Shown here one piece after another: positions 52,346-60,649 of a DNA stretch of 64,000 nucleotides. Every line of letters begins with the position of its first letter. The first letter of the stretch is position 1. The DNA is from Fibrobacter succinogenes (GTDB lineage Bacteria > Fibrobacterota > Fibrobacteria > Fibrobacterales > Fibrobacteraceae), in the NCBI GenBank assembly GCA_902756345.1, contig CACVQR010000013.1, positions 1 to 64,000 on the forward strand. The letters run 5' to 3'. The notes beneath the pieces were generated by a model, which saw only the letters and a program-made list of their open reading frames with translations, searched no databases and was not told where the DNA came from. The position numbers and the translations under genes are program-made.

Positions 52346-52374
52346 TTGCTTTTGCCCCTCAAGTTGTCTATATT
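52346..52374 (+). promoter_or_regulatory. Promoter of the 6S-like RNA
   Basis: A -35 TTGCTT (52346-52351) and -10 TATATT (52369-52374) with exactly 17 bp between. Seven bases after the -10 is 52381, the first base of the closing stem of the RNA. Confidence 0.7.
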
Positions 52375-52380
52375 ACAGGT

Positions 52381-52544
52381 AAGGCATCCCACGGATTAAC
52401 GCCCGATCTAACAGTATTTTTAAAGCTCGTCGCTCTTGGTGTTCAGTTTAGGCGCGCATCGACGCGAAAAACAAAGCCCCGAGGCACTGCTATCATTTTT
52501 AAGTGAGTAGCTTCGAGTGTTCTACCGTGAGGGATGCCTTTTTT
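52381..52544 (+). ncRNA. 6S-like RNA
   Basis: A 164-nt structured RNA between uvrC and a YhhN-like gene. The ends pair as AAGGCATCCC with GGGATGCCTT, extended by ACGG with CCGT across a GA bulge and then AACGC with GTGTT. A large unpaired bubble follows (about 52408-52430 against 52485-52505) and an apical stem (TCTTGG with CCGAGG). One long rod with a central bubble and this length are the features of 6S RNA, which mimics an open promoter to bind RNA polymerase. The closing stem runs into six T, giving termination. A promoter lies at the right distance. No ORF fits. Another regulatory RNA is possible. Confidence 0.6.
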
Positions 52545-52565
52545 GTACCCTGAAAAAGTTTCCCA

Positions 52566-52594
52566 CAAAAAACACCCTATAAAGGGTGCTTTTT
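52566..52594 (-). terminator. Terminator after the YhhN-like gene
   Basis: Stem CACCC with GGGTG, extended by A/T pairs, loop TATAAA and T-run on the minus strand, 19 bp past the stop at 52613. Confidence 0.8.
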
Positions 52595-52612
52595 AGTTGA
52601 GTATCTGTAGGC

Positions 52613-53377
52613 TTATGCCTGCGGCTTGACCGTTGCACGAATCAGCATGAGCTGCGCCGGCACATACAGCCACCAGATAATATTGTTCGCAATTTCGGCA
52701 ACCGACTGCAGTGCGCTGTGGTCGTCACCCGTGACCATCGAAAGACCGACGCACACATCACCGAAGAAGAAGGCGACCATGCCCCAGCAGATAAGCTTTG
52801 CATTTGCCGCCGGGAAATACCCTTTGCGCGGAGCAAGCATACCCATTACGACAGAGGTAATCACAAATATGCCATAAACCACGACAACAGCCACCGTAAG
52901 GCCCAATGTGCCGGTAGCGATCAGGGCGACGCCTGCGATAACAGCCACAGCCAACAACCAGTAAATCTTGGGGAGGCTCTTGTCTGCTTCGGACTTGCGG
53001 GAATGCCTGTAAATCAAGATGGTCTGGAACACCATGAAGAAGGTGATACCGAGAACGGTGCTTATGGTTCCTGCATCAGGAGCAAAAGCCTTAATCAAGC
53101 TAAAGCTGTAGTCCGCCAACAGCGAGAACACGAACGCCGCACGCAGCAACTTGCCATCGCGGCCGGAGAACGCGCTTGATGCCGTGATAAAGGCAAGAAT
53201 CGTCAGCATGGTTGTCATGACCGACTTGGTGTAAAGCTGCAGGGTGCCAGAATCCGACAGGCATTGGCTTACCGCGCCGCAGGAATAGAAGTCAAACCAA
53301 TCCTTGCCAGCCGTAATGAGGAGGAACACAGCAAGGACAGAAAAAACGATTTTTTGAGCAGTTGTTTGTAAAAGCAT
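52613..53377 (-). CDS. YhhN-family (TMEM86/lysoplasmalogenase-like) membrane protein
   Basis: I start at the ATG at 53375-53377 (254 aa); the longer frame upstream adds a polar, unlikely leader. The protein has about eight transmembrane helices. Conserved acidic positions of the YhhN family appear in VFSLLADYSFSLIK and FFFGDVCVGLSMV, and the end WWLYVPAQLMLIRA fits the family's closing Y-x-x-AQ-x-LI pattern. Eukaryotic members hydrolyse lysoplasmalogen; bacterial roles are mostly untested. Fibrobacter has plasmalogen-type lipids by report, so a lipid-cleaving role is plausible. Monocistronic. Confidence 0.7.
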   Translation of the reverse strand: MLLQTTAQKIVFSVLAVFLLITAGKDWFDFYSCGAVSQCLSDSGTLQLYTKSVMTTMLTILAFITASSAFSGRDGKLLRAAFVFSLLADYSFSLIKAFAPDAGTISTVLGITFFMVFQTILIYRHSRKSEADKSLPKIYWLLAVAVIAGVALIATGTLGLTVAVVVVYGIFVITSVVMGMLAPRKGYFPAANAKLICWGMVAFFFGDVCVGLSMVTGDDHSALQSVAEIANNIIWWLYVPAQLMLIRATVKPQA

Positions 53378-53449
53378 GAATAAAGGATAGCAAAATTCAC
53401 GCTTGTTTGGTAAGCTTTTTGTAATATTTTGCAAAATAATCGGTCAAAC

Positions 53450-55375
53450 CTACTTGATTCGCACCTGACGCAAGTTTTTACCCTGTCGGACAAGGTAAGT
53501 TCCCGGAGCCTGCTTTAAAGAATGCCCCAAGAATCGGCCCTGCATATCAAAGACCTGGATAGATTCGCCCGCATTCAACGGCTGTAGCATTCCGACAATG
53601 CCGCGCTGACCAATGGCTGTCGTGGAATCTTCATCTATCGAATCCTGTTTGGTGGTATCCGGTTCCACGAAGGGGTGGTCCGGATCGTCTACGATGACCT
53701 TGAACGTCACGGAGCCTTCGCAGCCCGAGGCGTTCGTGTGGACCGCCTTGTAGTAGCCGCTCATGGTGCCGTCCATGTTCTTGAAGCGGATTTCACGACT
53801 TGTCGACTTGAATTCCGCCGGACCACTCCACACCCAGCGACCGCCTTCCCACGGGTGCGGGCCAATCGAAAGCGAATCGCCCTTGTTCAGCTTCACGTCG
53901 GTCGTCTCGTTCCAGCCGCCATCGTGGATTTTTACATACGGTATTATGGTATCCGGCTTGCATGCGCCACCTTCGGCGCCTTCGATCACCATCGTGGTAA
54001 TCGTGTTGGACTTCGCGGTCATCGAAAGCGCCTTGCCCGAAATCACGATATCGGATTGCTTGGTGAGGCTGCCGGGCAGTTCGAACCGCACCACCTTCGC
54101 GCTCGTGCCAATCTTCACGAATTCACCCAGGTCGAAGCTGTACTTCACGTCGCTAGAACCGCTATTGCGCACGATAAGCACCAGCGCTCCCTCGGGCGTG
54201 AGTGCCGCGAGCGTGTTGCCGTTGTCGCTATCGATAATGCGCGAACCCGGACGGATGTAGCGGCTGAATGCGGCATGCATGTAGTAACGCGCATTCGGGC
54301 TGAAAGTCTGCTTGCTGTGGTTCAGCGCGAGGCTACGCCAGTTCTCAGCCGGGTCGCCAATCTGCCAGTCCACCCAGGCGCTCGCCTTCATGTCGCGCAG
54401 GTCAGCCAAAATCACGCCCGCCATCCAGAGCGCAATGTTCTCGTCGCCGCTCTTGTGAAGCGGGCCCGTTTCGGACTGCCACACCTTCTTGTCTTTCGCG
54501 AACGCCGCGTTGAAAAGCTTCGCGCGGGAATCACCGCCGGAATAGCTGTGCGTGTTCACCTGGAACATGTAAGAAAGCGCTTCGGAACTGTACTTGTTGA
54601 ACTGGTTCAGGGCATCGCCAATGTTCGTCTCGTCGGCGGCACTCACCGAAGTCTCCGGGAACAGGCCCTTCTTCTGGAGCGCCTTGCCGAGTTCCACAAT
54701 CATCTTCGTCTGGTTGTTCTTGAACCCGCAACCTTCCTGTCCACCGTTCGCCTTCCACCAGCCGGCACTCGGTTCGTTGAACGGTTCCACCGTGCGGAAC
54801 GTAATTCCCCATTCCTTCTTGAAATGCAGCGCCACTTCGGAGAGGTAGTCCGCGAAGTCGTCGAAATAGTCTTCCTTGAGGTTGTCGCTGCCGTCGCTAG
54901 AGCCCGAAACGCAGCCACTCTTGGTCATCCACCACGGGGGCGAATTGCTGAACGCCTCGAAAATCGGGCTCTTCACGCGCTTGGAAAGTTCAATCGCAAT
55001 CGTACGCTGGTAAGGGTCTGCCGTCCAGTCAAAATCGCCCTTTTCCGTGGGCTTGTAGCCGGGAACGTTCGCGCCGCCGTCGCCCTTCGTTAGGTGATTA
55101 TGGCCTGGCTGGTCGCCGCCGCCAATATTGTAGCGGAAAATCGTATAGCCCAAGCCCGTATCGGGGTCGGCAATCGCACCCAGAAGCTTGCTGCGGTTCG
55201 CCTCGCTCCAGGCACCCGCCTTCACGGCCCACCAGCAGAGGCTCGTGCCCCAGCCCTCGAAAACCTGATACTTTTTGCCGGGGTCGACAACGACCTTAGT
55301 TTGTGCCATGGCGCCATTTGCAAGGAATGCAACTGCAGCGCTAGAAATAGTAAAAAACCGAACCAATCCTTTCAT
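53450..55375 (-). CDS. Secreted GH30 glycosidase (endo-beta-1,6-galactanase-like)
   Basis: A 641-aa exported enzyme (signal ends GAMAQ). The GH30 TIM barrel plus side beta domain spans residues about 25-470: FEGWGTSLCWWA, FRYNIGGGDQPGHNH, SNSPPWWM, proton donor in EPFNEPSAGWW (Glu201) and nucleophile in VWQSETGP (Glu302). The FNEPSAGWW sequence is like fungal and bacterial endo-beta-1,6-galactanases, so arabinogalactan side chains are a likely substrate. Residues about 480-575 form an Ig-like module and the tail is sorting-type (VFDMQGRFLGHS, GTYLVRQG). Both catalytic Glu are intact. Confidence 0.9.
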   Translation of the reverse strand: MKGLVRFFTISSAAVAFLANGAMAQTKVVVDPGKKYQVFEGWGTSLCWWAVKAGAWSEANRSKLLGAIADPDTGLGYTIFRYNIGGGDQPGHNHLTKGDGGANVPGYKPTEKGDFDWTADPYQRTIAIELSKRVKSPIFEAFSNSPPWWMTKSGCVSGSSDGSDNLKEDYFDDFADYLSEVALHFKKEWGITFRTVEPFNEPSAGWWKANGGQEGCGFKNNQTKMIVELGKALQKKGLFPETSVSAADETNIGDALNQFNKYSSEALSYMFQVNTHSYSGGDSRAKLFNAAFAKDKKVWQSETGPLHKSGDENIALWMAGVILADLRDMKASAWVDWQIGDPAENWRSLALNHSKQTFSPNARYYMHAAFSRYIRPGSRIIDSDNGNTLAALTPEGALVLIVRNSGSSDVKYSFDLGEFVKIGTSAKVVRFELPGSLTKQSDIVISGKALSMTAKSNTITTMVIEGAEGGACKPDTIIPYVKIHDGGWNETTDVKLNKGDSLSIGPHPWEGGRWVWSGPAEFKSTSREIRFKNMDGTMSGYYKAVHTNASGCEGSVTFKVIVDDPDHPFVEPDTTKQDSIDEDSTTAIGQRGIVGMLQPLNAGESIQVFDMQGRFLGHSLKQAPGTYLVRQGKNLRQVRIK

Positions 55376-55539
55376 GGTTCTAAATATATCCTAAAACAAG
55401 GCGAATGTCAAATGTGGACTTTTTCGGATTGTTTTTTCTTTTTTTCAAACGTCACAGGAAAATGCATGTTACTTGCAATACCTAGGCGATTTATATATAT
55501 TAAAAGAATCCTAACCATCACCTTTTAACGGAGTTCAAA

Positions 55540-56283
55540 ATGCTCTACAAACACTGGAAAAAATTAGCTCTCGCTGTGACCAGTTTTTTCTGGGCTAGCT
55601 GCGACAACACCTCGTCTGCCAACGATGAAAACTCGCCAGAATCCAGTTCGTCGATCGAAACTCCGAAATCCAGTTCTGCTAAGGCCGCCCCTGAATCAAG
55701 CGCAACAGCAGGCAATGCATCCAGTTCTTCTGCCGCGCAGCCTAACTCCAGTGCCACGGCGGCCAATCCGGAATCCAGTTCCGAAACCGAGGCAATCTCC
55801 AGTTCTTCTGAAGCCATTGACCCGAATGTCGCAGAAAGCTCTAGCAGCCTAGAACAGCAGATTGTCCCCTTGTATGGCGTTACAGATACAATCATCCCGG
55901 TCATCACTCCCAAATATGGCGTTGTCGTAAGAAGCTCCAGCAGCGAAGTAATTGCGCCTAAGTATGGCGTCATGAATCCCATTTGCCAAAAATACGGATC
56001 GGACCTCTATTGTGAAGACGGCGTCACCTGCAAAGAAGAAACAAAGGATTCGACACAGGTTCCTGAATGTACCGGCGACCAGCTTTGCGCCAAGTACGGA
56101 GTCGTAGTCGTCAAGGAAACCGTTTACAAGTGCGACGACGGAACGGTTTATAATGAAGCCGAATTCAAGGCCAAATACGACATCTTGGACGGCGCCGTAG
56201 ACTTGTACGGTTGCCCGAGCGACATTTGCGAATCACAGCCGCTGTACGGCGTTTCAAGCAAAATTACACACCCTAATAACTAA
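55540..56283 (+). CDS. Radical-SAM-associated lipoprotein with seven Tyr-Gly motifs
   Basis: A 247-aa lipoprotein with signal and lipobox FWASC (Cys21), ribosome site GGAG, and a Ser/Ala-rich linker (residues about 24-105). The C-terminal part repeats a (L/K)-Y-G-(V/S/C) motif seven times, with Tyr at 112, 126, 142, 152, 186, 223 and 236 (PLYGV, PKYGV, PKYGV, QKYGS, AKYGV, DLYGC, PLYGV), mixed with nine Cys. Three nt after its stop begins a SPASM radical-SAM gene. The pair fits the known 'rSAM/lipoprotein system', in which the lipoprotein is the supposed target of the maturase. The Tyr-Gly or Cys sites may be modified; that is inference. Confidence 0.82.
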   Translation: MLYKHWKKLALAVTSFFWASCDNTSSANDENSPESSSSIETPKSSSAKAAPESSATAGNASSSSAAQPNSSATAANPESSSETEAISSSSEAIDPNVAESSSSLEQQIVPLYGVTDTIIPVITPKYGVVVRSSSSEVIAPKYGVMNPICQKYGSDLYCEDGVTCKEETKDSTQVPECTGDQLCAKYGVVVVKETVYKCDDGTVYNEAEFKAKYDILDGAVDLYGCPSDICESQPLYGVSSKITHPNN

Positions 56284-56286
56284 AAA

Positions 56287-57363
56287 ATGCAGCTCGGCCT
56301 CAAGAAAAAGCTTGCGCTCGAAGCGTTCCGCCTTTATCGCCATAACGAAATCAAGGCGCACCCGCTGACGTATTTTTTCTGGGAGTGCACGTTGCGCTGC
56401 AATTTGCATTGTCAGCACTGCGGCAGCGACTGCGTTGCCGACGCCATTCCCGACATGCCCCGCGAAGATTTTTTGCGGGTACTCGACAGCCTTGCCCCAC
56501 ATGTCGATCCCCAAAATTTTACCGTTGTCATTACCGGCGGCGAACCGCTCATGCGCGGCGACCTCGAAGAATGCGCTCAAGAAATCAAGAAACGCGGCTA
56601 CGCCTGGGGCATGGTGACAAACGGACTTGCGCTCACTCCCGAACGCTTTACCAAACTCATGAACGCAGGCCTACGTTCGCTCACCATCAGTCTTGACGGT
56701 CTTGAAGCGAACCACAATCTTTTCCGCGGCAACGCCCACAGTTTTGAACGCGCCGTGCGAGCGATCCACATGGCCGCAAGCGTGAAGGAACTCACCTTCG
56801 ACGTGATGACCTGCGTGAACAAGAAGAACCTAAGCGAACTTCCGCAGATTCACAATATGCTCGTGAACCTGGGCGTCAAGCGCTGGCGAGTTTCGAACGT
56901 ATTCCCCAAAGGCCGCGCCAAAGACAATCCGCTATTCATGCTCACGAACGACGAATTCCGTCAAACTTTTGAATTCATTCGCGAGGCAAAAAAGCAGGGC
57001 CAGATAAACGTGAATTACGACTGCGAAGGTTTCCTCGGCAGCTATGAGAAGGTCGTTCGCGACCATCCGTTCTTCTGCTGGGCCGGCGTGAACATTGCCT
57101 CGGTCCTTTGCGACGGTAGCATTTCGGCTTGTCCGAGCCTGCGCGGCGACTACATTCAAGGCAACATCTACAAAGACGACTTGTGGGATGTGTGGCAGAA
57201 CCGTTACCAGGTGATGCGTGACCGCAGCTGGGCACGCATCGGTGAATGTAAGGATTGCAAATACTGGCGCTACTGCGAAGGTTCCAGTTTGCATTTACGC
57301 GACGAGCACACCAAGGAACTCGCTTACTGCCATGTTAAAAGGCTGGAGGCGGCGGGCGTGTAG
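56287..57363 (+). CDS. Radical SAM/SPASM maturase of the rSAM/lipoprotein system
   Basis: A 358-aa radical SAM enzyme. The cluster motif is C38-x3-C42-x2-C45 inside WECTLRCNLHCQHCGSDC, followed by the SAM-binding TGGEPLMRGDLEE. Further strands (GMVTNGLALT, LTISLDGLEANH) complete the barrel. The C-terminal SPASM region has several Cys (FFCWAG, VLCDG, SACPS, GECKDCKYWRYCEG, YCHVK) for auxiliary iron-sulfur clusters, as in peptide and protein maturases. It starts 3 nt after the lipoprotein gene without a clear ribosome site, so translation is coupled. It probably modifies that lipoprotein before export. The next gene converges. Confidence 0.9.
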   Translation: MQLGLKKKLALEAFRLYRHNEIKAHPLTYFFWECTLRCNLHCQHCGSDCVADAIPDMPREDFLRVLDSLAPHVDPQNFTVVITGGEPLMRGDLEECAQEIKKRGYAWGMVTNGLALTPERFTKLMNAGLRSLTISLDGLEANHNLFRGNAHSFERAVRAIHMAASVKELTFDVMTCVNKKNLSELPQIHNMLVNLGVKRWRVSNVFPKGRAKDNPLFMLTNDEFRQTFEFIREAKKQGQINVNYDCEGFLGSYEKVVRDHPFFCWAGVNIASVLCDGSISACPSLRGDYIQGNIYKDDLWDVWQNRYQVMRDRSWARIGECKDCKYWRYCEGSSLHLRDEHTKELAYCHVKRLEAAGV

Positions 57364-57387
57364 TCTGCGCGTTTTTCCGCGCCCAAA

Positions 57388-58119
57388 TTATTTCAACCCA
57401 CGCAGGATTTCTTTTTGCTCCTGCGTGATGCGGTAGCTTTCGCAGGCTTTCTGGATGGTTTTTGCGTGAATCCAGGGCGAAAGTTTGCGGCCCTTGATGT
57501 AGGGGAATGTCGCGTCCCATTGCTTGGCAAGCGCCGTCGCCATGAACCAAGCGATTACCATTTGCACGTAGTAGCGGTCGGTCGCTCGAACCTTGCCATC
57601 CGCGCATCCCGTATCGGAATCGTCGAACAGATTCTCGTCTATCGCGGCGACCAACTTTAACTGACGCGCATTGAATCGCTCGTCCAAAAAGAACGTCATG
57701 AGCATGTTCACGCCGAAGCGAACCGTGTAAGGGTGCTTTGACTTGAGCCATTTTTCGATGCACGACACGAACCGCTTTTCGTCCTTGAGCAATGCCTTCG
57801 GGGCTTTTCCGTCGCATACGGCCCAGTTGTCAATGTAGGGCAGAAACTGTTCGATGCGGCGCAGGCATTCGTCAAAGTCCTTGATGCGCTCGACCACAAA
57901 GAGGTGTACCTGGTTTTCTTCGAAGTACTTGTGCGGGAGTTTGTCTAAAAACTTGGCGACATCGACCGCAGCGAACTCCTTCGCAATCTTTCGCATGGTA
58001 GGCACCCGCACGCCGATAATCGATTTCTTGTCGATGTTCGGCAACAGCGACGCGTGAAAATCGCGATACTTTAAATCCTGTTCGGCCAACAGGCGCTTGA
58101 CAAGTTTAGCATGGGTCAT
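57388..58119 (-). CDS. DNA alkylation repair protein, AlkD-like
   Basis: A 243-aa all-helical protein of the AlkD HEAT-repeat type. The N-terminal YRDFHASLLPNIDKKSIIGVRVPTMR segment (split here for length: GVRVPTMRKIAKEF) is typical, and WAVCDGKAPKAL and YTVRFGVNMLMTFFLDE match the conserved repeat faces. Such enzymes remove bulky or charged alkylated bases without flipping. It has an intact C-terminal helix pair (PYIKGRKLSPWIHAKTIQKA). It converges with the radical-SAM gene (24-nt gap) and lies 13 nt after the transporter gene on the same strand. Confidence 0.85.
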   Translation of the reverse strand: MTHAKLVKRLLAEQDLKYRDFHASLLPNIDKKSIIGVRVPTMRKIAKEFAAVDVAKFLDKLPHKYFEENQVHLFVVERIKDFDECLRRIEQFLPYIDNWAVCDGKAPKALLKDEKRFVSCIEKWLKSKHPYTVRFGVNMLMTFFLDERFNARQLKLVAAIDENLFDDSDTGCADGKVRATDRYYVQMVIAWFMATALAKQWDATFPYIKGRKLSPWIHAKTIQKACESYRITQEQKEILRGLK

Positions 58120-58132
58120 GGAATAAATATAA

Positions 58133-59062
58133 TTATTCCGGTTTTGCGATTTCTGTTTGTGCAGGTTCCTTCGGCTTGATCCTTGCGCTCAAATAACTGA
58201 GCACCAGGTTCTGCCACACCACGTAGCAGGTGGGCGCGAGTGCCACCACAGGGCCCGCATACAAAGTGGCAATCCAAATGACGAGCGTGGTGTTCTTTTG
58301 GCCCATGCTCTGCGCACTTTCGATGGGGCGGCGATTCCTTTCGACATACCAACCGAGAGCATACAAAAGAATGCAAAGAATCAGCGAAATGCCCGCCATC
58401 ATGGGGAACTTTCCGCTATTCCAAAGTTCCGTGAATCCCATTTCGCGAATGTCGTAGCTTGCCTTCGCCAAAATCACGAATACCGAGAAGGTCCACACGA
58501 ACATGGTGTACTTCTGGTATTTGGCGGCACGATCGGCAAGCTCCGGGTAAAACGCGCGCAGGCCAAGCGCAAACGCAAGCGGAATGCTAATAATGGGCTG
58601 AATCGTATTGAAAATCTTCATCGCGATTTCGGAGAGACCCGCATCGGTGCCGGTCAGGTAACCGAATACCAGCGGAATCGAAAAACACGCAATCAGGTTT
58701 CCGCTCAAGAAAATCTTTAACGCAAGCGAGGCCGAACCGCCGAGCATCTTGGCCATGGCAGGGGCAGCGTTTGCAGGCGGGCAAAGCGCAATGATGGCAC
58801 CACCCAAAAGCACTTCGCGCGGGAGGTCGAAAAGCTTTACGATGCCCGCGATAGCGGCGACCAGAATCAGGCTCACCACCAGGGCGCGGATTTCAATTTT
58901 AAACGTGTAACCATGCGTCTGTGGCGGAATTTTCGTCACAAACGTCAAAAACATCATGGTACCAATCAAAAACGGCATTAACGGCGAAAGCACGTGCGCC
59001 TGCGGGAGCAAAATCCCGAGCAAAATCGCAATCGGCATCAAAATGGCACGCAAGTTCTTCAT
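58133..59062 (-). CDS. Bile acid:sodium symporter family transporter
   Basis: A 309-aa membrane protein with about ten transmembrane helices of the BASS/SBF superfamily. Typical features are MPFLIGTMMFLTFV in an early helix, the crossing segment LCPPANAAPAMAKMLGGSASLAL, and the later LVIWIATLYAGPVVALAPTCY. The short cytoplasmic tail is polar. Members carry organic anions with Na+; arsenite or pantoate exporters belong nearby, so the substrate is uncertain. It is followed 13 nt later by the AlkD-like gene on the same strand. Confidence 0.82.
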   Translation of the reverse strand: MKNLRAILMPIAILLGILLPQAHVLSPLMPFLIGTMMFLTFVTKIPPQTHGYTFKIEIRALVVSLILVAAIAGIVKLFDLPREVLLGGAIIALCPPANAAPAMAKMLGGSASLALKIFLSGNLIACFSIPLVFGYLTGTDAGLSEIAMKIFNTIQPIISIPLAFALGLRAFYPELADRAAKYQKYTMFVWTFSVFVILAKASYDIREMGFTELWNSGKFPMMAGISLILCILLYALGWYVERNRRPIESAQSMGQKNTTLVIWIATLYAGPVVALAPTCYVVWQNLVLSYLSARIKPKEPAQTEIAKPE

Positions 59063-59129
59063 ACGCGGCCAAATGTAGAAAACCGCCCAAACCTAGGCAA
59101 GATAGGGATTAATTTCTATATTGTGGCCC

Positions 59130-60521
59130 ATGTTACGTTCAAGGTACGAAGCGTTTGACTTCGTGGAAAAGAAGGCCGAAGTCAAGAAAAAGTCGGGCAA
59201 CCCGATTTTGATGATCGTGTCCGGCTACCTCGCGCTGGTTTCTTTGGGAGCACTCCTGTTGTCGCTTCCGTTTGCGCAGCGTGAACCGGTAGGCGTTCTC
59301 GACGCCTTCTTTACGGCCATGTCTGCCGTGTGCGTTACGGGTCTTTCTACCATCGATATCAGTGCAAGCTTTACCACTTTTGGCAACTGGGTTCTAGTCA
59401 TTCTCATGCAGGCGGGCGGTCTTGGAATCATGACGATTTCTACCGTGATCATCCTCCTTGCCGGCATGCACCCGGGATTCAACCACCAGTCGGCCCTCCT
59501 TGCCAACTACACGCAGGAAGGTAACGTCGATGCCGGCCGAATCCTAAAGGCTGTGCTCCCCTTTACCTTCGGGCTCGAAGCCATCGGCGCCGTCATCTAC
59601 TTTACGCAGTTCAGCGGCATGGAACTTTACGACCGCATATTCTGCAGTCTGTTCCAGGCGGTCAGCTCCTTCTGTAACGTGGGCTTCACCTTGTTCCCTG
59701 ATTCTCTGGTGCGCTTCCAGCTGAACCCGCTCATGAACATCACGACCTGCGTGCTCGCGCTCGCCGGCGGTTTCGGTTTCCTGGCCATTACCGAAATCCG
59801 TTACCTGTTCGACTTTAAAAAACGCGCTATCCGCAAGGTGTCGCTGCATACCCACATTGCCACTGGCTTTACCCTGATTATCGTTCTCGTGAGTATCGCC
59901 TTCTTCATGTTCAGCGAATGGAGCAATACTTTTGCAGGTCTGAACTTCGGAGAAAAGCTGGAATCCAGCGCCTTCATGGCATTCACCAGCCGTACCGCAG
60001 GTCTCAACAACATCGACACCTCGGCCCTGAGCGTGGGCTCGCTGTTCTTCTTTGTGATTATCATGCTCATCGGCGCAAACCCCGGTAGCTGCGGCGGCGG
60101 TATCAAGACGACTACGACCGCCGTGATTTTCTTGCTAGGGTTCAACCGCCTGCTGGGCCGCAACAAGACCCAGATTTTGGGTCGCACCATTCCCGAAACC
60201 ACGGTCGATAAGGCCGTGCGAATCTTCGTGGTGGCAATCGTGGTCGTGGTGGTGGCAACGCTCGTACTGCTCGAAACCGAGGCCGCCGGCAACTCCATCG
60301 AACAGGTTTCGTTCCTCAAGGTATTCTTCGAAGTGGCAAGCGCCTACAGCACCTGCGGCCTTTCCATGGGGCTCACCCCGGATCTTTCGATTCCTGGCCG
60401 AATTGTGATCTGTACAGTGATGTTTGTCGGCCGCATGGGTCCGCTGTTCCTGATTTCTGCAGTGGCTAAAAAGCAGGAGCAGGGCATGTGGTATGCCGAA
60501 GAAGACATCATGGTCGGCTAA
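59130..60521 (+). CDS. Potassium uptake protein, TrkH/KtrB family
   Basis: I choose the ATG at 59130 (463 aa) over an upstream TTG. It is a membrane K+ channel subunit with four M1-P-M2 repeats. Each selectivity loop keeps its Gly: VCVTGLSTID, FCNVGFTLF, SRTAGLNNID and YSTCGLSMG. The intramembrane loop GANPGSCGGGIKTTT is also clear. The length fits KtrB more than the longer TrkH. The trkA/ktrA-type partner follows 128 bp downstream, separated by heptamer element E. Together they form a gated K+ uptake system. Confidence 0.92.
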   Translation: MLRSRYEAFDFVEKKAEVKKKSGNPILMIVSGYLALVSLGALLLSLPFAQREPVGVLDAFFTAMSAVCVTGLSTIDISASFTTFGNWVLVILMQAGGLGIMTISTVIILLAGMHPGFNHQSALLANYTQEGNVDAGRILKAVLPFTFGLEAIGAVIYFTQFSGMELYDRIFCSLFQAVSSFCNVGFTLFPDSLVRFQLNPLMNITTCVLALAGGFGFLAITEIRYLFDFKKRAIRKVSLHTHIATGFTLIIVLVSIAFFMFSEWSNTFAGLNFGEKLESSAFMAFTSRTAGLNNIDTSALSVGSLFFFVIIMLIGANPGSCGGGIKTTTTAVIFLLGFNRLLGRNKTQILGRTIPETTVDKAVRIFVVAIVVVVVATLVLLETEAAGNSIEQVSFLKVFFEVASAYSTCGLSMGLTPDLSIPGRIVICTVMFVGRMGPLFLISAVAKKQEQGMWYAEEDIMVG

Positions 60522-60543
60522 GGCGCCTACGGCGCAGTTGGCA

Positions 60544-60641
60544 GAGCTTAGTCGGTAGAACTTAGATAAAAACACGATAAGCAGTTCATTTCATACTTTT
60601 TTTAGGCTCTAAGTTCTAAGCTCTAAGTTCTAAGTTCTAAA
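60544..60641. repeat. Heptamer-repeat inverted element E
   Basis: Left units GAGCTTA, GTCGGTA, GAACTTA, GATAAAA (60544-60571) and right units CTCTAAG, TTCTAAG, CTCTAAG, TTCTAAG, TTCTAAA (60607-60641). The right array is a clean 5-unit tandem repeat, and the left holds the reverse-complement word CTTAGA. It lies between the two K+ uptake genes and ends 8 bp before the second ATG. Confidence 0.85.
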
Positions 60642-60649
60642 TTTAACCT

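Noticed and set aside
53675-55093. A 472-codon frame antisense to the GH30 gene
   Set aside because: The GH30 frame has signal peptide, catalytic motifs and sorting tail; the antisense product is His/Arg-rich without pattern.
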